From NCBI GenBank assembly GCA_001970855.1, contig LSSN01001702.1:1-36214 (forward strand): DNA of 36,214 nucleotides, given 5' to 3'. The notes under the pieces are model-generated. The model ran no database searches, was not told the origin of the DNA, and saw nothing but the letters and a program-made list of their open reading frames with translations. This DNA is from Smittium culicis. Taxonomy: Eukaryota > Kickxellomycota > Harpellomycetes > Harpellales > Legeriomycetaceae. The position numbers and the translations under genes are program-made. Positions 23,714 through 35,772 of the stretch are shown piece after piece (the first letter of the stretch is position 1; the number at the start of each line of letters is the position of its first letter).

Positions 23714-24663
23714 CAGCCTTCAAAAAAAATATAGAAATCTCACAGAATGTATGAATTTTGAATTTTGCACCACAAATGTCAACTTTTATATTATTATAAC
23801 ATTTTTGTAATTATTCACTGAAAATTATATTATTTTAAATTTCTAATAATGTAAAAACAAACTATTAGCGTATTTAGTAGTTATAAAATCAAATCTTATA
23901 CCCTGGTTTGATAATAATTTTATATTATTATTTTTCATTTAAATTTTATTGTACATAAGCCAATAAATCGTTTGAGTTCGCTATTTTTAAAAAAATTTAA
24001 AAACTCATTCAGATAAATAGAATAGAAAAGCGACTTTAAATAAAAAAAATAGTTAAAGCATTATACCATTTTTCTCAATATATATTCAAATTTTCAAAGT
24101 ATTCAAGTATACTTTTAGCTCTCAAAGATTTTTATTTATAGTCAATAATGATAAATAACTGCTCAAATATCTTATAACAAAATGTTTGAATATAATTATG
24201 CGAATATATTGAACGCATCTTATTAAAAAATTATTTTGCTACACTAAAATTCGCTTGGGATAATACACTTGATAGATCTTGCATTTATTTAGATGTGATA
24301 ATGATATGCATTTCTTTAATTTAGGGGTCAAGACCTGGATAAAAGACTATCATTACTAAAATTGTTAGATATTAAAAAAAATATTCGCTATCCTTTAGAA
24401 ATTATATATATATAATAATATATCAAGCAAATATACAACGTGGATTTTTATTTTTTGCATTTGATCCTAATCAGATTTAAGGATCTTCTTTGAGTACTTA
24501 CATTACACACTTTTTAAGTTTTAATTCAACAGCTACCTCTTGGTATTAGAGACCAAAATTGATAATTTATTTATATCTATTAGATTTACAATCATAATTA
24601 TTATATAAATCTTTAAAAGCTGTTTTTTACAACTAAAAAATTAAGCAAAACTGATAATTTTTT

Positions 24664-24674
24664 GGGGTGGGGGG
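24664..24674 (+). other. Poly-G tract (G4 T G6)
   Basis: It is one of five G tracts in the window and is followed by AATCTATTTTT. Confidence 0.85.
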
Positions 24675-25597
24675 AATCTATTTTTATTAAAAAAAAACAG
24701 ATAAAAATACTATTGGATATTAAATTATATTATAAAATAAATTAATTATGGTATTATATATTATTGAATTCAGTTCTGTATAGCTTTTTTTTTTGTTTTT
24801 TTCAAATTTCATGTATTGATTATAACCACGGTTACTCATAGGTCGGAGATCACTTCTTTTTTATGTCAAATTTTGTATTCTGAGTGAGACGGTACATTAG
24901 TTAGTTTTATCAATCCTCATCCTTTATACTATATCTATTTTACGCTAAAATTACTTGAACTTTGATTTTCCATCTATAAACTCATAGAATTTGTATTCTG
25001 GCTAGACACATTTAATTTTCTATTTGCCATTCTTACATCCCTAGCTATTTATTCTTTTAGACCTCCAACCCACAATGAGACCATGTAGTTGTGATCCAGA
25101 TGAACATTTTTTTAATTCGATTCGATTCTTTTTTTTATAGATTCTACATACTGCAAAGACGTGGAAGACAACATATAAATATTTATACACACATTTACTT
25201 TATATAAATAATTTATTTGACATTAATTTCTAACTCAACAAACACCAGTAATTCAATATACAACCAATCTTTACTATATTTATTAACGAACAGTAAAATA
25301 AAAAATCGCCGAGAAAAAAAATGTCATCAATTAACAGCGAATAAAAACAAAGGTGCCATAATAAGAAAAAAGTTGACATATTGATATGCAACATTCAAAA
25401 ATCTGACACTATGTGAGTTATCTCATAAAAATAACATAATTCCTAGGTTCATACAATTATTGCTTTGTAGTAGAAAAACTTTAATTAATAAAATTTCTTA
25501 TAAATCATAGCCGACTCAAAATATTATTCTTATATATAGAATGATATACATTAATGTGACATACGATACTTTTAGTGATCAATTGATAATGGATGAC

Positions 25598-25604
25598 AAA
25601 AAAA
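25598..25604 (-). terminator. RNA polymerase III terminator after tRNA-Gly
   Basis: Seven T on the minus strand lie two bases after the discriminator base of tRNA-Gly. Only three T separate the two tRNAs, so this is the first proper Pol III stop for both. Confidence 0.8.
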
Positions 25605-25606
25605 GT

Positions 25607-25677
25607 TGCGTCAGCCGGGAGTCGAACCCGGGCCAATTGCTTGGGAAGCAACTATTCTACCGCTATACTACTAACGC
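25607..25677 (-). tRNA. tRNA-Gly (anticodon CCC)
   Basis: The 71-nt cloverleaf has acceptor stem GCGTTAG/CTGACGC, anticodon stem GTTGC/GCAAT with loop TTCCCAA, and T arm CCGGG/CCCGG with loop TTCGACT. The discriminator is A. It reads GGG. It follows tRNA-Asn by 3 nt on the same strand. Confidence 0.95.
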
Positions 25678-25680
25678 AAA

Positions 25681-25754
25681 CGCTCCCACCTAGGCTTGAA
25701 CTAGGAACCTCCTGATTAACAGTCAGACGCGCTAACCAATTGCGCCATGGAAGC
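25681..25754 (-). tRNA. tRNA-Asn (anticodon GTT)
   Basis: The 74-nt cloverleaf has acceptor stem GCTTCCA/TGGGAGC, anticodon stem TCTGA/TCAGG with loop CTGTTAA, and T arm CCTAG/CTAGG with loop TTCAAGC. The discriminator is G. It is the upstream member of the pair. Confidence 0.95.
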
Positions 25755-25975
25755 TGGTTACGAAAATATTTCTTGTAAATTTGATAATTACACTTTTTAT
25801 TTTAGGAAAGTATGATTGGGTTTGCAATGTAATACCTAATTTTTTTTATGTAAGAGTAAAATTGGTTTTGTTTTATTCATTGTATTTATTGGCCGCACAA
25901 CCTTTTAGTCTAAAAAATATATCTATTCAATTTAATTTAATGTAATTTAGGAGAAATTTTTTAGAAATAAATTAA

Positions 25976-26183
25976 TCCTTTCACGGATGGTAGACTGTTT
26001 TTGATATGCCAAATGTATCCAACTATATTCATTATTAGTATTTTATTTCGAAGATTTATTCACATATTGGATAATTTTATTATATCAACAAATAATAAAT
26101 TTAATTATAAATAATAGACGAATCGATGAATTCGTTTTTTTTTTTTTGAGAGAGAGAGTGTGTGTGTGTTGGACGGGAAAGGG
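25976..26183. mobile_element. piggyBac-like MITE, 208 bp, with TTAA on both flanks
   Basis: TTAA stands at 25972-25975 and 26184-26187. The left end is TCCTTTCACGGATGGTAGAC. The right end read inward is CCCTTTCCCGTCCAACACAC. The first ten bases agree except at two positions. There is no coding capacity. A (GA)n(GT)n microsatellite lies near the right end at about 26149-26169. This is the best-preserved copy and defines the family together with 329-515. Confidence 0.65.
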
Positions 26184-26248
26184 TTAATTAGCGAAAAAGT
26201 TGCATAGTAAAAAATCATAAATTTATTTTAGCAAACAAAAAATCTTTA

Positions 26249-26393
26249 CCCTTTTTCGTCCAACTCCCAGTATAAAAACAATAACATTTATTATTCAGCA
26301 AATTAATAGAAAATTTATTTATACTTAAAGAAAATTCAATACACTTAAGAGATTTGGGGTTTTATTATTTTTATTTAGCTCTTTCCCGTCCAA
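26249..26393. mobile_element. Two same-orientation fragments of the MITE right end
   Basis: CCCTTTTTCGTCCAA at 26249-26263 and CTCTTTCCCGTCCAA at 26379-26393 match the right terminus of the TTAA elements. The second is preceded by TTTAG and not by TTAA. No matching left ends are visible, so these look like solo ends left by decay or rearrangement. Confidence 0.4.
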
Positions 26394-27527
26394 AAATATT
26401 TGCAATTTGAAAAAGTAAGATCCTCTTGTTCGGTATAATAATACATAATAATACTGGAATTATTTTATAAGATTTATGTAAATTTCATCCAATAATGTGA
26501 ACAATGTTGAAATATAAAAAAAAAGTTTTCCAGAACCTTGACAAGCCTTAACAAAACCTAAAACTATCAAAAAATACAATGATGATAATAATCTTTATAT
26601 TCAAAACGCATATTTATTATTTTCTATAGTTCAGGCTGAATTTACTTTAAATTCTTTCTGTGCTAATAATTCTTACGAAGGGCTATAAATAAATAATTTT
26701 TTATAATACCTATATAAATTATATTTGACTAGATTAGATATTTAAATACACGTATTCTTGATCTCAAACATTAATAATAAAAATATCTAACCAAGATACA
26801 AATTTCACCATTCACAAAAAAAGTAGTGAAAATATAATATCATGATAATATTACTTATAATAATAAAAATTTTAATTTAACCAGATAATCACTATACAAA
26901 GGTTATTTAGCCTATTTAGTGAATATATTAACGAGCTTTTATTTATGAAAAAAGCATTTTTTAATTTATTTAACTCTAGATAGTAATAAATATTATATTT
27001 ATTTATTCGTAGTAAAAATTATATCGAGATATCATATGAAACTAAAAATAATCAAAATATGTAAATATTAAAAATTCATCAGTAGGCGTTAATTCGATTA
27101 ATTGCTTATAATTTAATATTTTTAAACATTGTTTGAAAAAATATAAAGCTTAACAAATTATCCATATTTATTACTATTTGATTCTATATTGACTCATAAT
27201 CACCTGTAATTATTGAAATAATCAACGAATAATAACGCATTTAAAAGTAACATATATTATAGTTTGATTAAAGTAAAAAAAAAATAATAAAAGTTTTTTA
27301 TGGAATTAATATATTAATTTTTTTTTTAATAATTATTAAGAAATAAAAATAATATATGAATATGAATATCTAGTAATTAAACAAAATTTAAAAGTGAAAG
27401 ATTGTAATCTGTGATAATATATTAAACTGATAGATTATAATTGATAAAAATTATAAACTAAAACATGGAATAAGAAAAAATTAAAACACCAAAAAATAAA
27501 AAAGCATGTTAACAGTTTTATAACTAA

Positions 27528-28030
27528 TGGTAGCAGCGGAAAAATGTGTACCTTTGAACGCTAAAGGCCCAAAAAAATTGGTACAGTGTATAGAGCTGTA
27601 AAATTGTAGGTATATTTGTATTTGCAATTGTTCTAAATATTTTTTTTATTTATATAATTTTGCCAATGGAAATGACGAAAAACAGTCTACTTTTCAACTG
27701 GAAAGGTTCAAAAATCGAGCATATTTTATAATATTGTAGACTTGTAGCGTTCTTATAACTGTGTTTGTTACTAATTATAGTTTTTTTCTATATATGTTAC
27801 CAATTTAAATGACGAAAAACAGTATAAGCTTGCCATAAAAGGACCTAAAAATGGGAAAAGTGTATTACAGTAAATAAAACACAGTAAATATATTATTAAT
27901 ATTGCTACTAATTTTTTTTATTTTTCACTTTTGCCGGTCAATGGAAATTTCATAAAAAACTGTCTGCTTTTGCGCAGAAAAGGCCCAAAAAATAGGCAAA
28001 GCGAAAATTTTATATTATTTTTTATAACAT
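27528..28030. repeat. About 139-bp tandem array, four diverged copies
   Basis: Anchors AAAGGCCC, AAAGGTTC, AAAGGACC and AAAGGCCC occur with GG at 27566, 27705, 27841 and 27982, spaced 139, 136 and 141 bases. Each is preceded by a block of the type AATGACGAAAAACAGTCTAC. Read on the minus strand, the core CCTTTC..GTAGACTGTTTTT equals the left end of the TTAA MITE at 25976. Confidence 0.7.
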
Positions 28031-28195
28031 AGTTGATGGTAATTATATATATATTAGTGTATATTTTTATTTATATAATATTTTTGGTATTTCGATAAAT
28101 TTTTATAAATGTATATTTACTTTGTATAAATTTTTTACATCCCAGTTTTATACAAAAAAATTTCTAGTCTGACTTATTTTTCTTGGAAACCATTT

Positions 28196-28207
28196 GGGGG
28201 GGAGGGG
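28196..28207 (+). other. Poly-G tract (G7 A G4)
   Basis: A G-rich island in surrounding AT-rich DNA. Similar tracts lie at 10-21, 24664-24674 and 32431-32443 on this strand, and at 15214-15227 on the other. It is followed by TTTGAAATTC. Confidence 0.85.
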
Positions 28208-29102
28208 TTTGAAATTCAAAGCTCAATCATCATACTTTCTATTTTTTTGCTTTATTTTAAACGTTTTAATTGAGCTGGTTAGATCGCTATTTGTAACAGT
28301 TTGTAATGGTAAAAAAAACAAAAAATTTCTGGAGAATAAAATAAATTATCAAAAAAGCGAATTGATATTGGTAGACTATTTTTGGCCTTCTGAACAGGAA
28401 CGCTAATTTTAGAAAAAAGATATTTTTGATCGATCGCCTTGGAAATATTTAACGCAGCTGAAGATATTTGGTAGATCAATAAAAGAGACGGTCATAAAAG
28501 AGTTAAATGAACCTATAAATAGAAAAATTGAAATAACTTTCGGTCCAGAAAACTATATATTTAATTTTTATCATACGAAACAATGAGATCGAGCTATATA
28601 AAATATTTTTTAGTTAAAAATCTTCCTTTATATTTCAGCTAGCCTTAGATATTCGCTAAATTTTAATGTCTGATAAATTTTTACTTTAAAATTATTCATA
28701 AAAATAATATAATTATATATTTTTTTAATTTTATATATATTTATTTTTTAGTGAAGTACACTAAAAATAAATAATACATCTAATAAAAAAAGGAAATGAA
28801 TATCAATTTTAGAAAAAATATAAGCTTTATTTATGATTTAGAGTGAAAATAATGAATCGTAGATATCAAAAAATAAAAGAATAAATTTAATTTCTGTGAG
28901 ATAAATAATTTAAAACTCTGAAAAAATAGAATTTAGGTAACATTTTGTCTAAAAGTTGCAATATAAAATCTTTTTATCATAGAAATGAATCCATTTCTAG
29001 CATTTAAAAATAATTAAAAGAGTGTTTATATATATAATTAAGAAATAAATGTAAAAATACAACTGCTGCTATGAAAAAAATGTGCTTTCAGTATTATAAG
29101 AG

Positions 29103-29310
29103 ATAAAAGAGAATTTTTCGGGAGACAAAAATATCAATATTGTAGCTAGTAGTGGATTTGTTGATAATTTTAAGCGCTGAGAGGGATTTCATTGTATAAA
29201 ATTTATAGGCGAGCTCACAGACGGATAGTAATATTGCTGCTAGAGATTTTCTGAATGAGTTGAATAAAATTAAATCAGAATGAGGCTATCTGCAATTTCA
29301 GGTAGCATTT
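29103..29310 (+). pseudogene. Decayed Tigger/pogo-like (CENP-B type HTH) transposase fragment
   Basis: The frame from 29103 reads to VASSGFVDNFKR at about 29142-29177, meets a TGA, then continues EGFHCIKFIGEL. This follows the second helix-turn-helix pattern of Tigger/pogo and CENP-B proteins, roughly AS.GW(L)..FK.RH......GE. From about 29220 a shifted frame reads TDSNIAARDFLNELNKIKSE, fitting the linker before the DDE catalytic core, and stops again. At least two stops and one frameshift make it non-functional. The catalytic core is not recognisable downstream. The assignment rests on pattern recognition only. Confidence 0.45.
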
Positions 29311-29433
29311 TAGTACTTTATTTAATATAACCAAACTAAATTAAATTCGTCTGGCATTAAAGATATTTAACATTGACTAAACTTCTCTATATTAAAAAAT
29401 AATACTGTTATGCACAGAATCACTATAATGTTT

Positions 29434-29523
29434 CATGAAAAATTATGGAATACAACGAATTATCATGGAACATTTTGGAATACAATGAAACATCATGGAC
29501 CATTTTGGAATACAATGGAATTT
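29434..29523. repeat. 30-bp tandem repeat, three copies
   Basis: The units start at 29434, 29464 and 29494 with CATGRA and contain the shared block TGGAATACAAYG. Two of the three units contain GAACATTTTGGAA or the related GACCATTTTGGAA. Confidence 0.85.
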
Positions 29524-29547
29524 TATCCATAGATTATTTCCAGTCGC

Positions 29548-29560
29548 TTCTAGAACATTC
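29548..29560. promoter_or_regulatory. Possible heat-shock element
   Basis: TTCTAGAACATTC is a perfect three-unit TTCnnGAAnnTTC array. It follows the 30-bp repeats that carry an HSE-like GAACATTTTGGAA, and lies about 100 bases before a TATAAAAG box at about 29651. I cannot name the gene it would serve; a downstream transcript is only a guess. Confidence 0.3.
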
Positions 29561-31794
29561 TATAATATTCCACAAGCTATTATTTGAAAATTATTAATTC
29601 TTTTATAATTATCTTTATTAAATAATATCATTTATATTTTACTTCAAAAGTATAAAAGTGTAACCTTTTTCTATCTTTCAGAAAAATCTAAGTGTATTAT
29701 TTATTCTAAAATATTTATATCACTAAATATATATTATCCCTATAATATTAAATAAGTAACACTATCTTAGTCTTTGTCTTTTTTCAGTTTCAGTCCAACC
29801 ATAGCCCTATCTTTACTCCTCCCTTCGTGCCTAACAAGTGCCTAAAAGAAGATTTGCTTCTATATATCAAAATTTAAGCCAATGAAAGAAAATTTAACGC
29901 TATAACTAGGAAAAAATTGACTGGAGGGTGTAAACTATTAACAATTATAATCTATCTATTATAAAAATCCTAAATTTTTAAAAGGATCAATAAAAACGAT
30001 CTTAAAATTATTTTGAGATCATCAAAAAAGGATAAATGAAAAGATATATATTTAGTCAATATTTTATAAATAAACTTACGAATTGAAAAGCTATTTAAAA
30101 AGAATGAAAATTGATTTTAAAAAATTAATACTAATGAATAATAAATCGTTTCACTCGATTTTTTTTTCAATTCTAGTAAATGGAATAAAATTTTTGTTCA
30201 TTCCTCCAAACAAAACTCCTTGATTCAGCCTATGAACCATGGTGCGATCTTTAAAATTAAACAATAACAAATTAAATAGATATTTAAAAAACTAAATTAT
30301 ACTGTATTTATATAATCTAATACAGTATCAGATTTTTGGATGAAATTTATTATAAAGATTTTCATAGAAATAACATCTTAATCATTGGATCTTAATTCAA
30401 TATCGTGTTTAAATGAGCTCTCGAAAAAATATTTCCATAGTTAGATGATTGCAGTTAATTACTATAAAAAAAAAAATTTAAAAATTGTCTGTCTAAATAT
30501 TGGAACATGCATAAGATACAATAATTTATCTTTCGAAAAAAAAAAAAGATAGTCTTTCAGTGGGATATAGTGGTTGACATTTAAAGTTTTGATATATATT
30601 AAGAAAGATAATAAAACGATTAAAATTGCTCAATTTCTAATAATAATGAATATAATAGCTTCTAAAATTATATCAATATAGTTTCTGGATTTGATAAAGG
30701 TGTTGAAATTATAGAAAATTGTTTAGATATTTTGAATAAGCATACTAATAATACGCAAAGTGCTTTAAGTTTTAATATAAAATTTTTTTGAGCGCTTCAT
30801 CCATTTCAGGATATTATACTAAGTTAAAAAAAATCACATTCTTAAAATTTTTCAAATATGAAATAAAATATTCACGGTACTTAATTAAATATTATATGAT
30901 TTTTTATCTTATCTTTCATTGAAAATAAAATTACAGGTTATTAGATATGTTTCATATAATAATTAAAAATGAAATTTTTGATACAACAAATTATGATTAC
31001 ACATAACTCTATTAAAGTATTTTAATCGAGCTACTATCTTACATAGTTTCCAAAAATAAAAAACCATCATCTATGAAGTAACTAATCTTACGTTTTATAT
31101 TGATCATACTAATCTAAAAAGAAAAATATATAGTACTTCACATGTTAATTTATTATCAAAATATAATAAGCGTTGGTTTTTTTCCACCTTTATTACTAAT
31201 ATATTACGTATTATTGTTTTGGGTTTAAATCGAATAAATTTAGTGATTTTTGATAAATACTGAATGTCAATGTCTTGGGATTTTGTAATGTGGCAAATTT
31301 ACGAAAATGTAATTAAAGCCAACAAAAAATGTATATAGGAGTTTTTAATATTTTAACTTATAAAATTAATGGTAAAAATTTTTTTATTTATATATTTAAT
31401 AAATAATAAATAATATAACTAAAAAGAAATTTAATCTCGTAAAAATCTTTTCTTTTATACATCAGATCTTGCCATAAAAAAGTGAGCCTGAAATCAGCTT
31501 TGATTTTTTTGAATGATCCGTATTTTTAAAAATATGATTTCCTCTTTTTTCGCGATTTCGTTGCTATTGTGAGCCCGTTATAATATTTTTTATTTAATTA
31601 GTTTAAAATTCTTTTTATTCGCGAAATTTTATGTCGAAAAAATTATTTGATAACAAATTTATATAATTATGATGTAATCTGTGCATAAATTGAACCTTGT
31701 GAATCGCAAACCTTGCCATTAGTGATGATTTTTTTAAAAGTTCTCTAAAATAACGTGAGTTGCCTATGTTTATTTTTTATATTTCAAATATTAA

Positions 31795-31994
31795 CCCTTT
31801 CAGGAGCGGTTGGTCTTTTTTGAAATACCATTACTATTCAACCAAACGAAAAGCTAATAAAATAATATAAAGTCTTAATATTTTATTGGATACTTTTTTC
31901 AATGTATTGAATAAAAAATAGCTTTTTTTTTGTATATCCAATTACGATTTTTAAATATTTTAAATAAATTTAATAGTGATATACCCGGAAAGGG
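31795..31994. mobile_element. piggyBac-like MITE, 200 bp
   Basis: TTAA at 31791-31794 precedes CCCTTTCAGGAGCGGTTGGT. The right end read inward is CCCTTTCCGGGTATATC, but the flank after it is CTAT and not TTAA. The left end matches the internal terminus at about 22514 closely (CCCTTTCAGGGGCGGTTGGC, then a T run and GAAATAC). Confidence 0.55.
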
Positions 31995-32430
31995 CTATAT
32001 TGTGGATTCGATATACCTTTAATTTGAAATAAGTCTTTTAAATATTAAAATGATGAGATTTTTGGATTTAAATCTAGTCTTGATAAGAAAATATATTTAA
32101 AATGGTAATTAAAGCAATTATTAGTAGATTTAGAGAGCTAATGGTTAAAAATTATTACAAAAATTCGCATCAAGATGTTTTAGAACCAAAAATTTTCATT
32201 TATTAAAACCATATTTAAAAAACAAACTAGTATTATTTAGTCATCTATAATGATATTATTTAAGCAAAATAAAAATATTTTTTTGATATCGATTATGTTA
32301 TTGAATATCTATTAGCTTAATTTATTATCGCTATAAATCTATTGCTAGTATTATTGATCATAAATTTGCACATTATTTATTTGTTCTCTATCTCATTCTG
32401 AAACCTATATTATTAGTCTTATTTATAATC

Positions 32431-32443
32431 GGAGGGGGGGGGG
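32431..32443 (+). other. Poly-G tract (GGA then G10)
   Basis: It is one of five G tracts in the window and is followed by TTTAAAACTGGAATTT, resembling the flank at 28208. Confidence 0.85.
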
Positions 32444-34539
32444 TTTAAAACTGGAATTTATATTTCTACTATTAAGAGATGATAACTAATATAGAATATT
32501 GAAACCATTGATTATTAAATAAAACCAATTAAAAGGTAATGAATAGTTACGAAAGGGATTAAATTATATACTTTTTATCTGAAGGTAAAATTTTTTGTTT
32601 AAGTATTGTAAAATTTGAGCTATATTTATTGCCAAGTTTATTTTCATCTAGTATTAGTGTTTTTTTACATGATTTATGATGGCTTAATTGAACTAAAAAT
32701 TTTCAATGTAAATGAATTTATTTTTCGGAAGCTCATTATTGTAAGAATAAATTCTTAAATATTAGTTATATAATAAAAAATTATATTTTATCAGATTACT
32801 ATAATTAATAATCAATTAATACGAGTTAATTTATATTAATTTATGAATTTTGTATTATGATATCTATTTTCTTCATAAAATTAAACGAAAACTAATATCC
32901 TAAGTAAATAAAAAAATATCTTCATTGGCCACTGTATTAGATTAAGTCATCATCATATTAATATGAATATTTATACCTAGTCATAAAATTATCAAATACT
33001 CTTTTTTTTATTAAATAAAAATCATTATTTTCAATTTATAAGGTGAATATAGTAAAATATATTACTAAAAAAGCTCAAAACTCGCTTAAATTCCAAAATT
33101 AAAAATATTTTAATTAAAGAATTCTATATTAAGTTATGATAAAAATATAAAATTTTATTATTTTGACTCAAAAATATCTAATGTAGTCGAATAAAATAAA
33201 AATCTATGTATTTGAATATGTATGTTGTAAATAAAAAAATTCCAAAACACAGAAATTTAAAATTCTATACATTTTTTAATAGCCTATTTATAAACCAAAT
33301 TATTAAAACCTGAAAAAATATAATAACCAGTTTTATTATATACATGTGAGCTATATCGCATTTAAATAATTTATAAAATTGTGATTTCTTTCTATTTCTA
33401 TTTATATATCACATATTCTATTATGTAAATCATACTCTCCAGTTCTTAAAGCGGAAATTTCGGCGAGAGATACAATTTCTGGGATAAATTGAGTCTAGGA
33501 TCCATAGAACTATTTTCCGAGACAATTTTTGGCACCATTTTGTGTGAAATTATTGATTTTTTATAGGTTTTAGTAGAATTTTTAGCTTAGCTTTTAAAAA
33601 AAGTAGATCAAATTTTAAAAGCTTAATCATAATCAAAGATTGATTTACGGTTTTCAAAAAATGTTATTTAAAATATAAATTGTTATTGTTTATTTTATTC
33701 TTTTATTTAGTTAATTCAAATTAATATAATTCATTTTTAGATTATATTTCTTAAATTTCAGTATATATGTTTATAAATAAATTCGAAATTATCAAAATAA
33801 TTTTTCTCGAGTCACTATTTATAATATTCCTAGTTTTTATCTGTTTTGCGAGTGTATTATGATAGTAGTTCTATATAGGATTAAATTTTAGCTTACTATT
33901 GAATTTTGACTCAAAATTATGATCCGATTTTATTTTATTTTTTGTTTTGGTATTTATCAGCTATAATTTTATTTATTAAAATCGAATATATTACAGCTAG
34001 ATTATAAAATTGCACAATTTTTGTTTTATTTTATTTTGATTTATCTAATTGAACACTTAGAATTTTATATCTTTATATTAAATTATTATTTATTATTTAT
34101 TATTATAATTATTATTAGTAAATATTTAAAACTGATCAATTTTAAAAAGATTTTATTCTGAAAAATAAATATCTGAATATTAATGAAGGTTAATCTCTTT
34201 TTACAAAGATGTATAATATCGAATAGCTAATTTTTTACTACCTTTAGTTTAATACTAGGAATAAAATGTTAAATTTCTTTGTTTCGAGTCATTTATCATA
34301 AAGAAAGTACATAAAAATTTTTTTTTTGTTTTGCTTCATATATAAAAGTTTTTGGGATAATAATGGCAATTAAACGTTAAAAAAAATGATATCCGTTGAT
34401 CGATAATTCAATTTTATAATCAGATATCCATAAGAGGATTGTTGAATTTATCAATATTATTAATGAAAAACGGCAATTAAAACCAATTTAAACCAAAACA
34501 CGTCCAATCTTTGAAGTTAACTGATAATTTAGTCTTAGT

Positions 34540-34605
34540 ACTGTTGTAGGGGGACCTCACGCGATTACTACGTGACTTTGGCCACTTTAATTCAAGCAAT
34601 GTTCA
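34540..34605. other. G+C-rich islet with an interrupted palindrome
   Basis: A block around GGGGGACCTCACGCGATTAC, continuing with TACGTGACTTTGGCCAC, stands out from its AT-rich surroundings. TCACG and CGTGA form a short inverted pair around it. Origin unknown. Confidence 0.4.
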
Positions 34606-35772
34606 TAGAATACACAGAAGATAAACTAAAAAATGATTAAATAAATTTATTAGAATAATTTTTTATAATTAAACTGTTTTTTATTTATATAAATCCGAGA
34701 ATAAAAAAACGAAATAAGAAAGATAAAAATATTCAAGGTCAGTTCGACATATGTAAGTAGTATCTCAAATACTATTTAATTGTTTAAAAAATCATTATAA
34801 AATAAATTTTTAAAGAAAAAGTTTTCAAATTTGAATTATGGTTAAAAAATTATAAAATTTTATCTTATAATTATTTTTTTGATAATTTAAACTCTTAAAT
34901 TCAAATAAAAATCAGTATAATAGAGTTGGAAAATATTGAATATAAAGCTATATGAAAATTTTAGATTTTTATACGGGATTATTTATATATACAGACTCAC
35001 TAAATCGACAAAAGAATATACCAATTATCTTATTAGATCTATTATTTTTATATTAAAAGTAGCTAAAATTTTTGAATTTTTTAGTCGCAAAAATAAAAAT
35101 CAAGTTTAATAAATAATATTTTAATGTAACGGATATTTTTTCAATCTCAAAAAATTTCGATATGATGAAATAGTAATATTTTTTAAAAAGAAAAATTGTT
35201 ATAGTTATAATTTGAAATAATATCCCAGTTTTAATAAAAAAAATTTTTGTATTTAATTTTGATTCATTTTATTTATTAATAGTTCTAATATATTTAAAAT
35301 GGTTTTTTATATGTTGCGCTAATCCTTTTATTCAATAAAATTATATTTTTTAAAAAATTACCATTTTAAAATATTTCAATAGTATTAACTTTTGGAAATG
35401 AGTTCCAATATTTGAATATAATTAACACACTTTATATATCAATCATAATTAGATAAAAATAATATTACTTAATTTTTTTTATTTTATTATAGAAGTTTTT
35501 TCGTTAAATCTGATTGTTTTTTTTAATTATTCAACTAATCTTAATATTATCTCATTAATATTTAAATCAAGTCATTATATAGTACGATTTTAATCCGACT
35601 TACAAATAATTACCTACTAGCTATTATCTAAATAAAATTAATTTTAAAAAGTCGGCTCAAACTCCGAGAATAAGACTTTAATTTTCTTTTTACATTAGAA
35701 ATAATTTCTAATACAATATAATAACCACATAACTCGAAATATACTCTAAAATTTCTCATTTTTATGTCATAT

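Noticed and set aside
24820..24900. Possible snRNA upstream of the tRNAs
   Set aside because: The sequence lacks Sm-site and U-snRNA core motifs that I could recognise.
25070..25180. Possible small exon pair (RPCSCDPDEHFF, then a TATAG acceptor)
   Set aside because: No usable donor between the parts and an early stop; it could not be assembled into a gene.
28194..28406. 70-codon frame starting at TTG through the poly-G tract
   Set aside because: No ATG at its start and no similarity to the mobile protein tail that also crosses a G tract.
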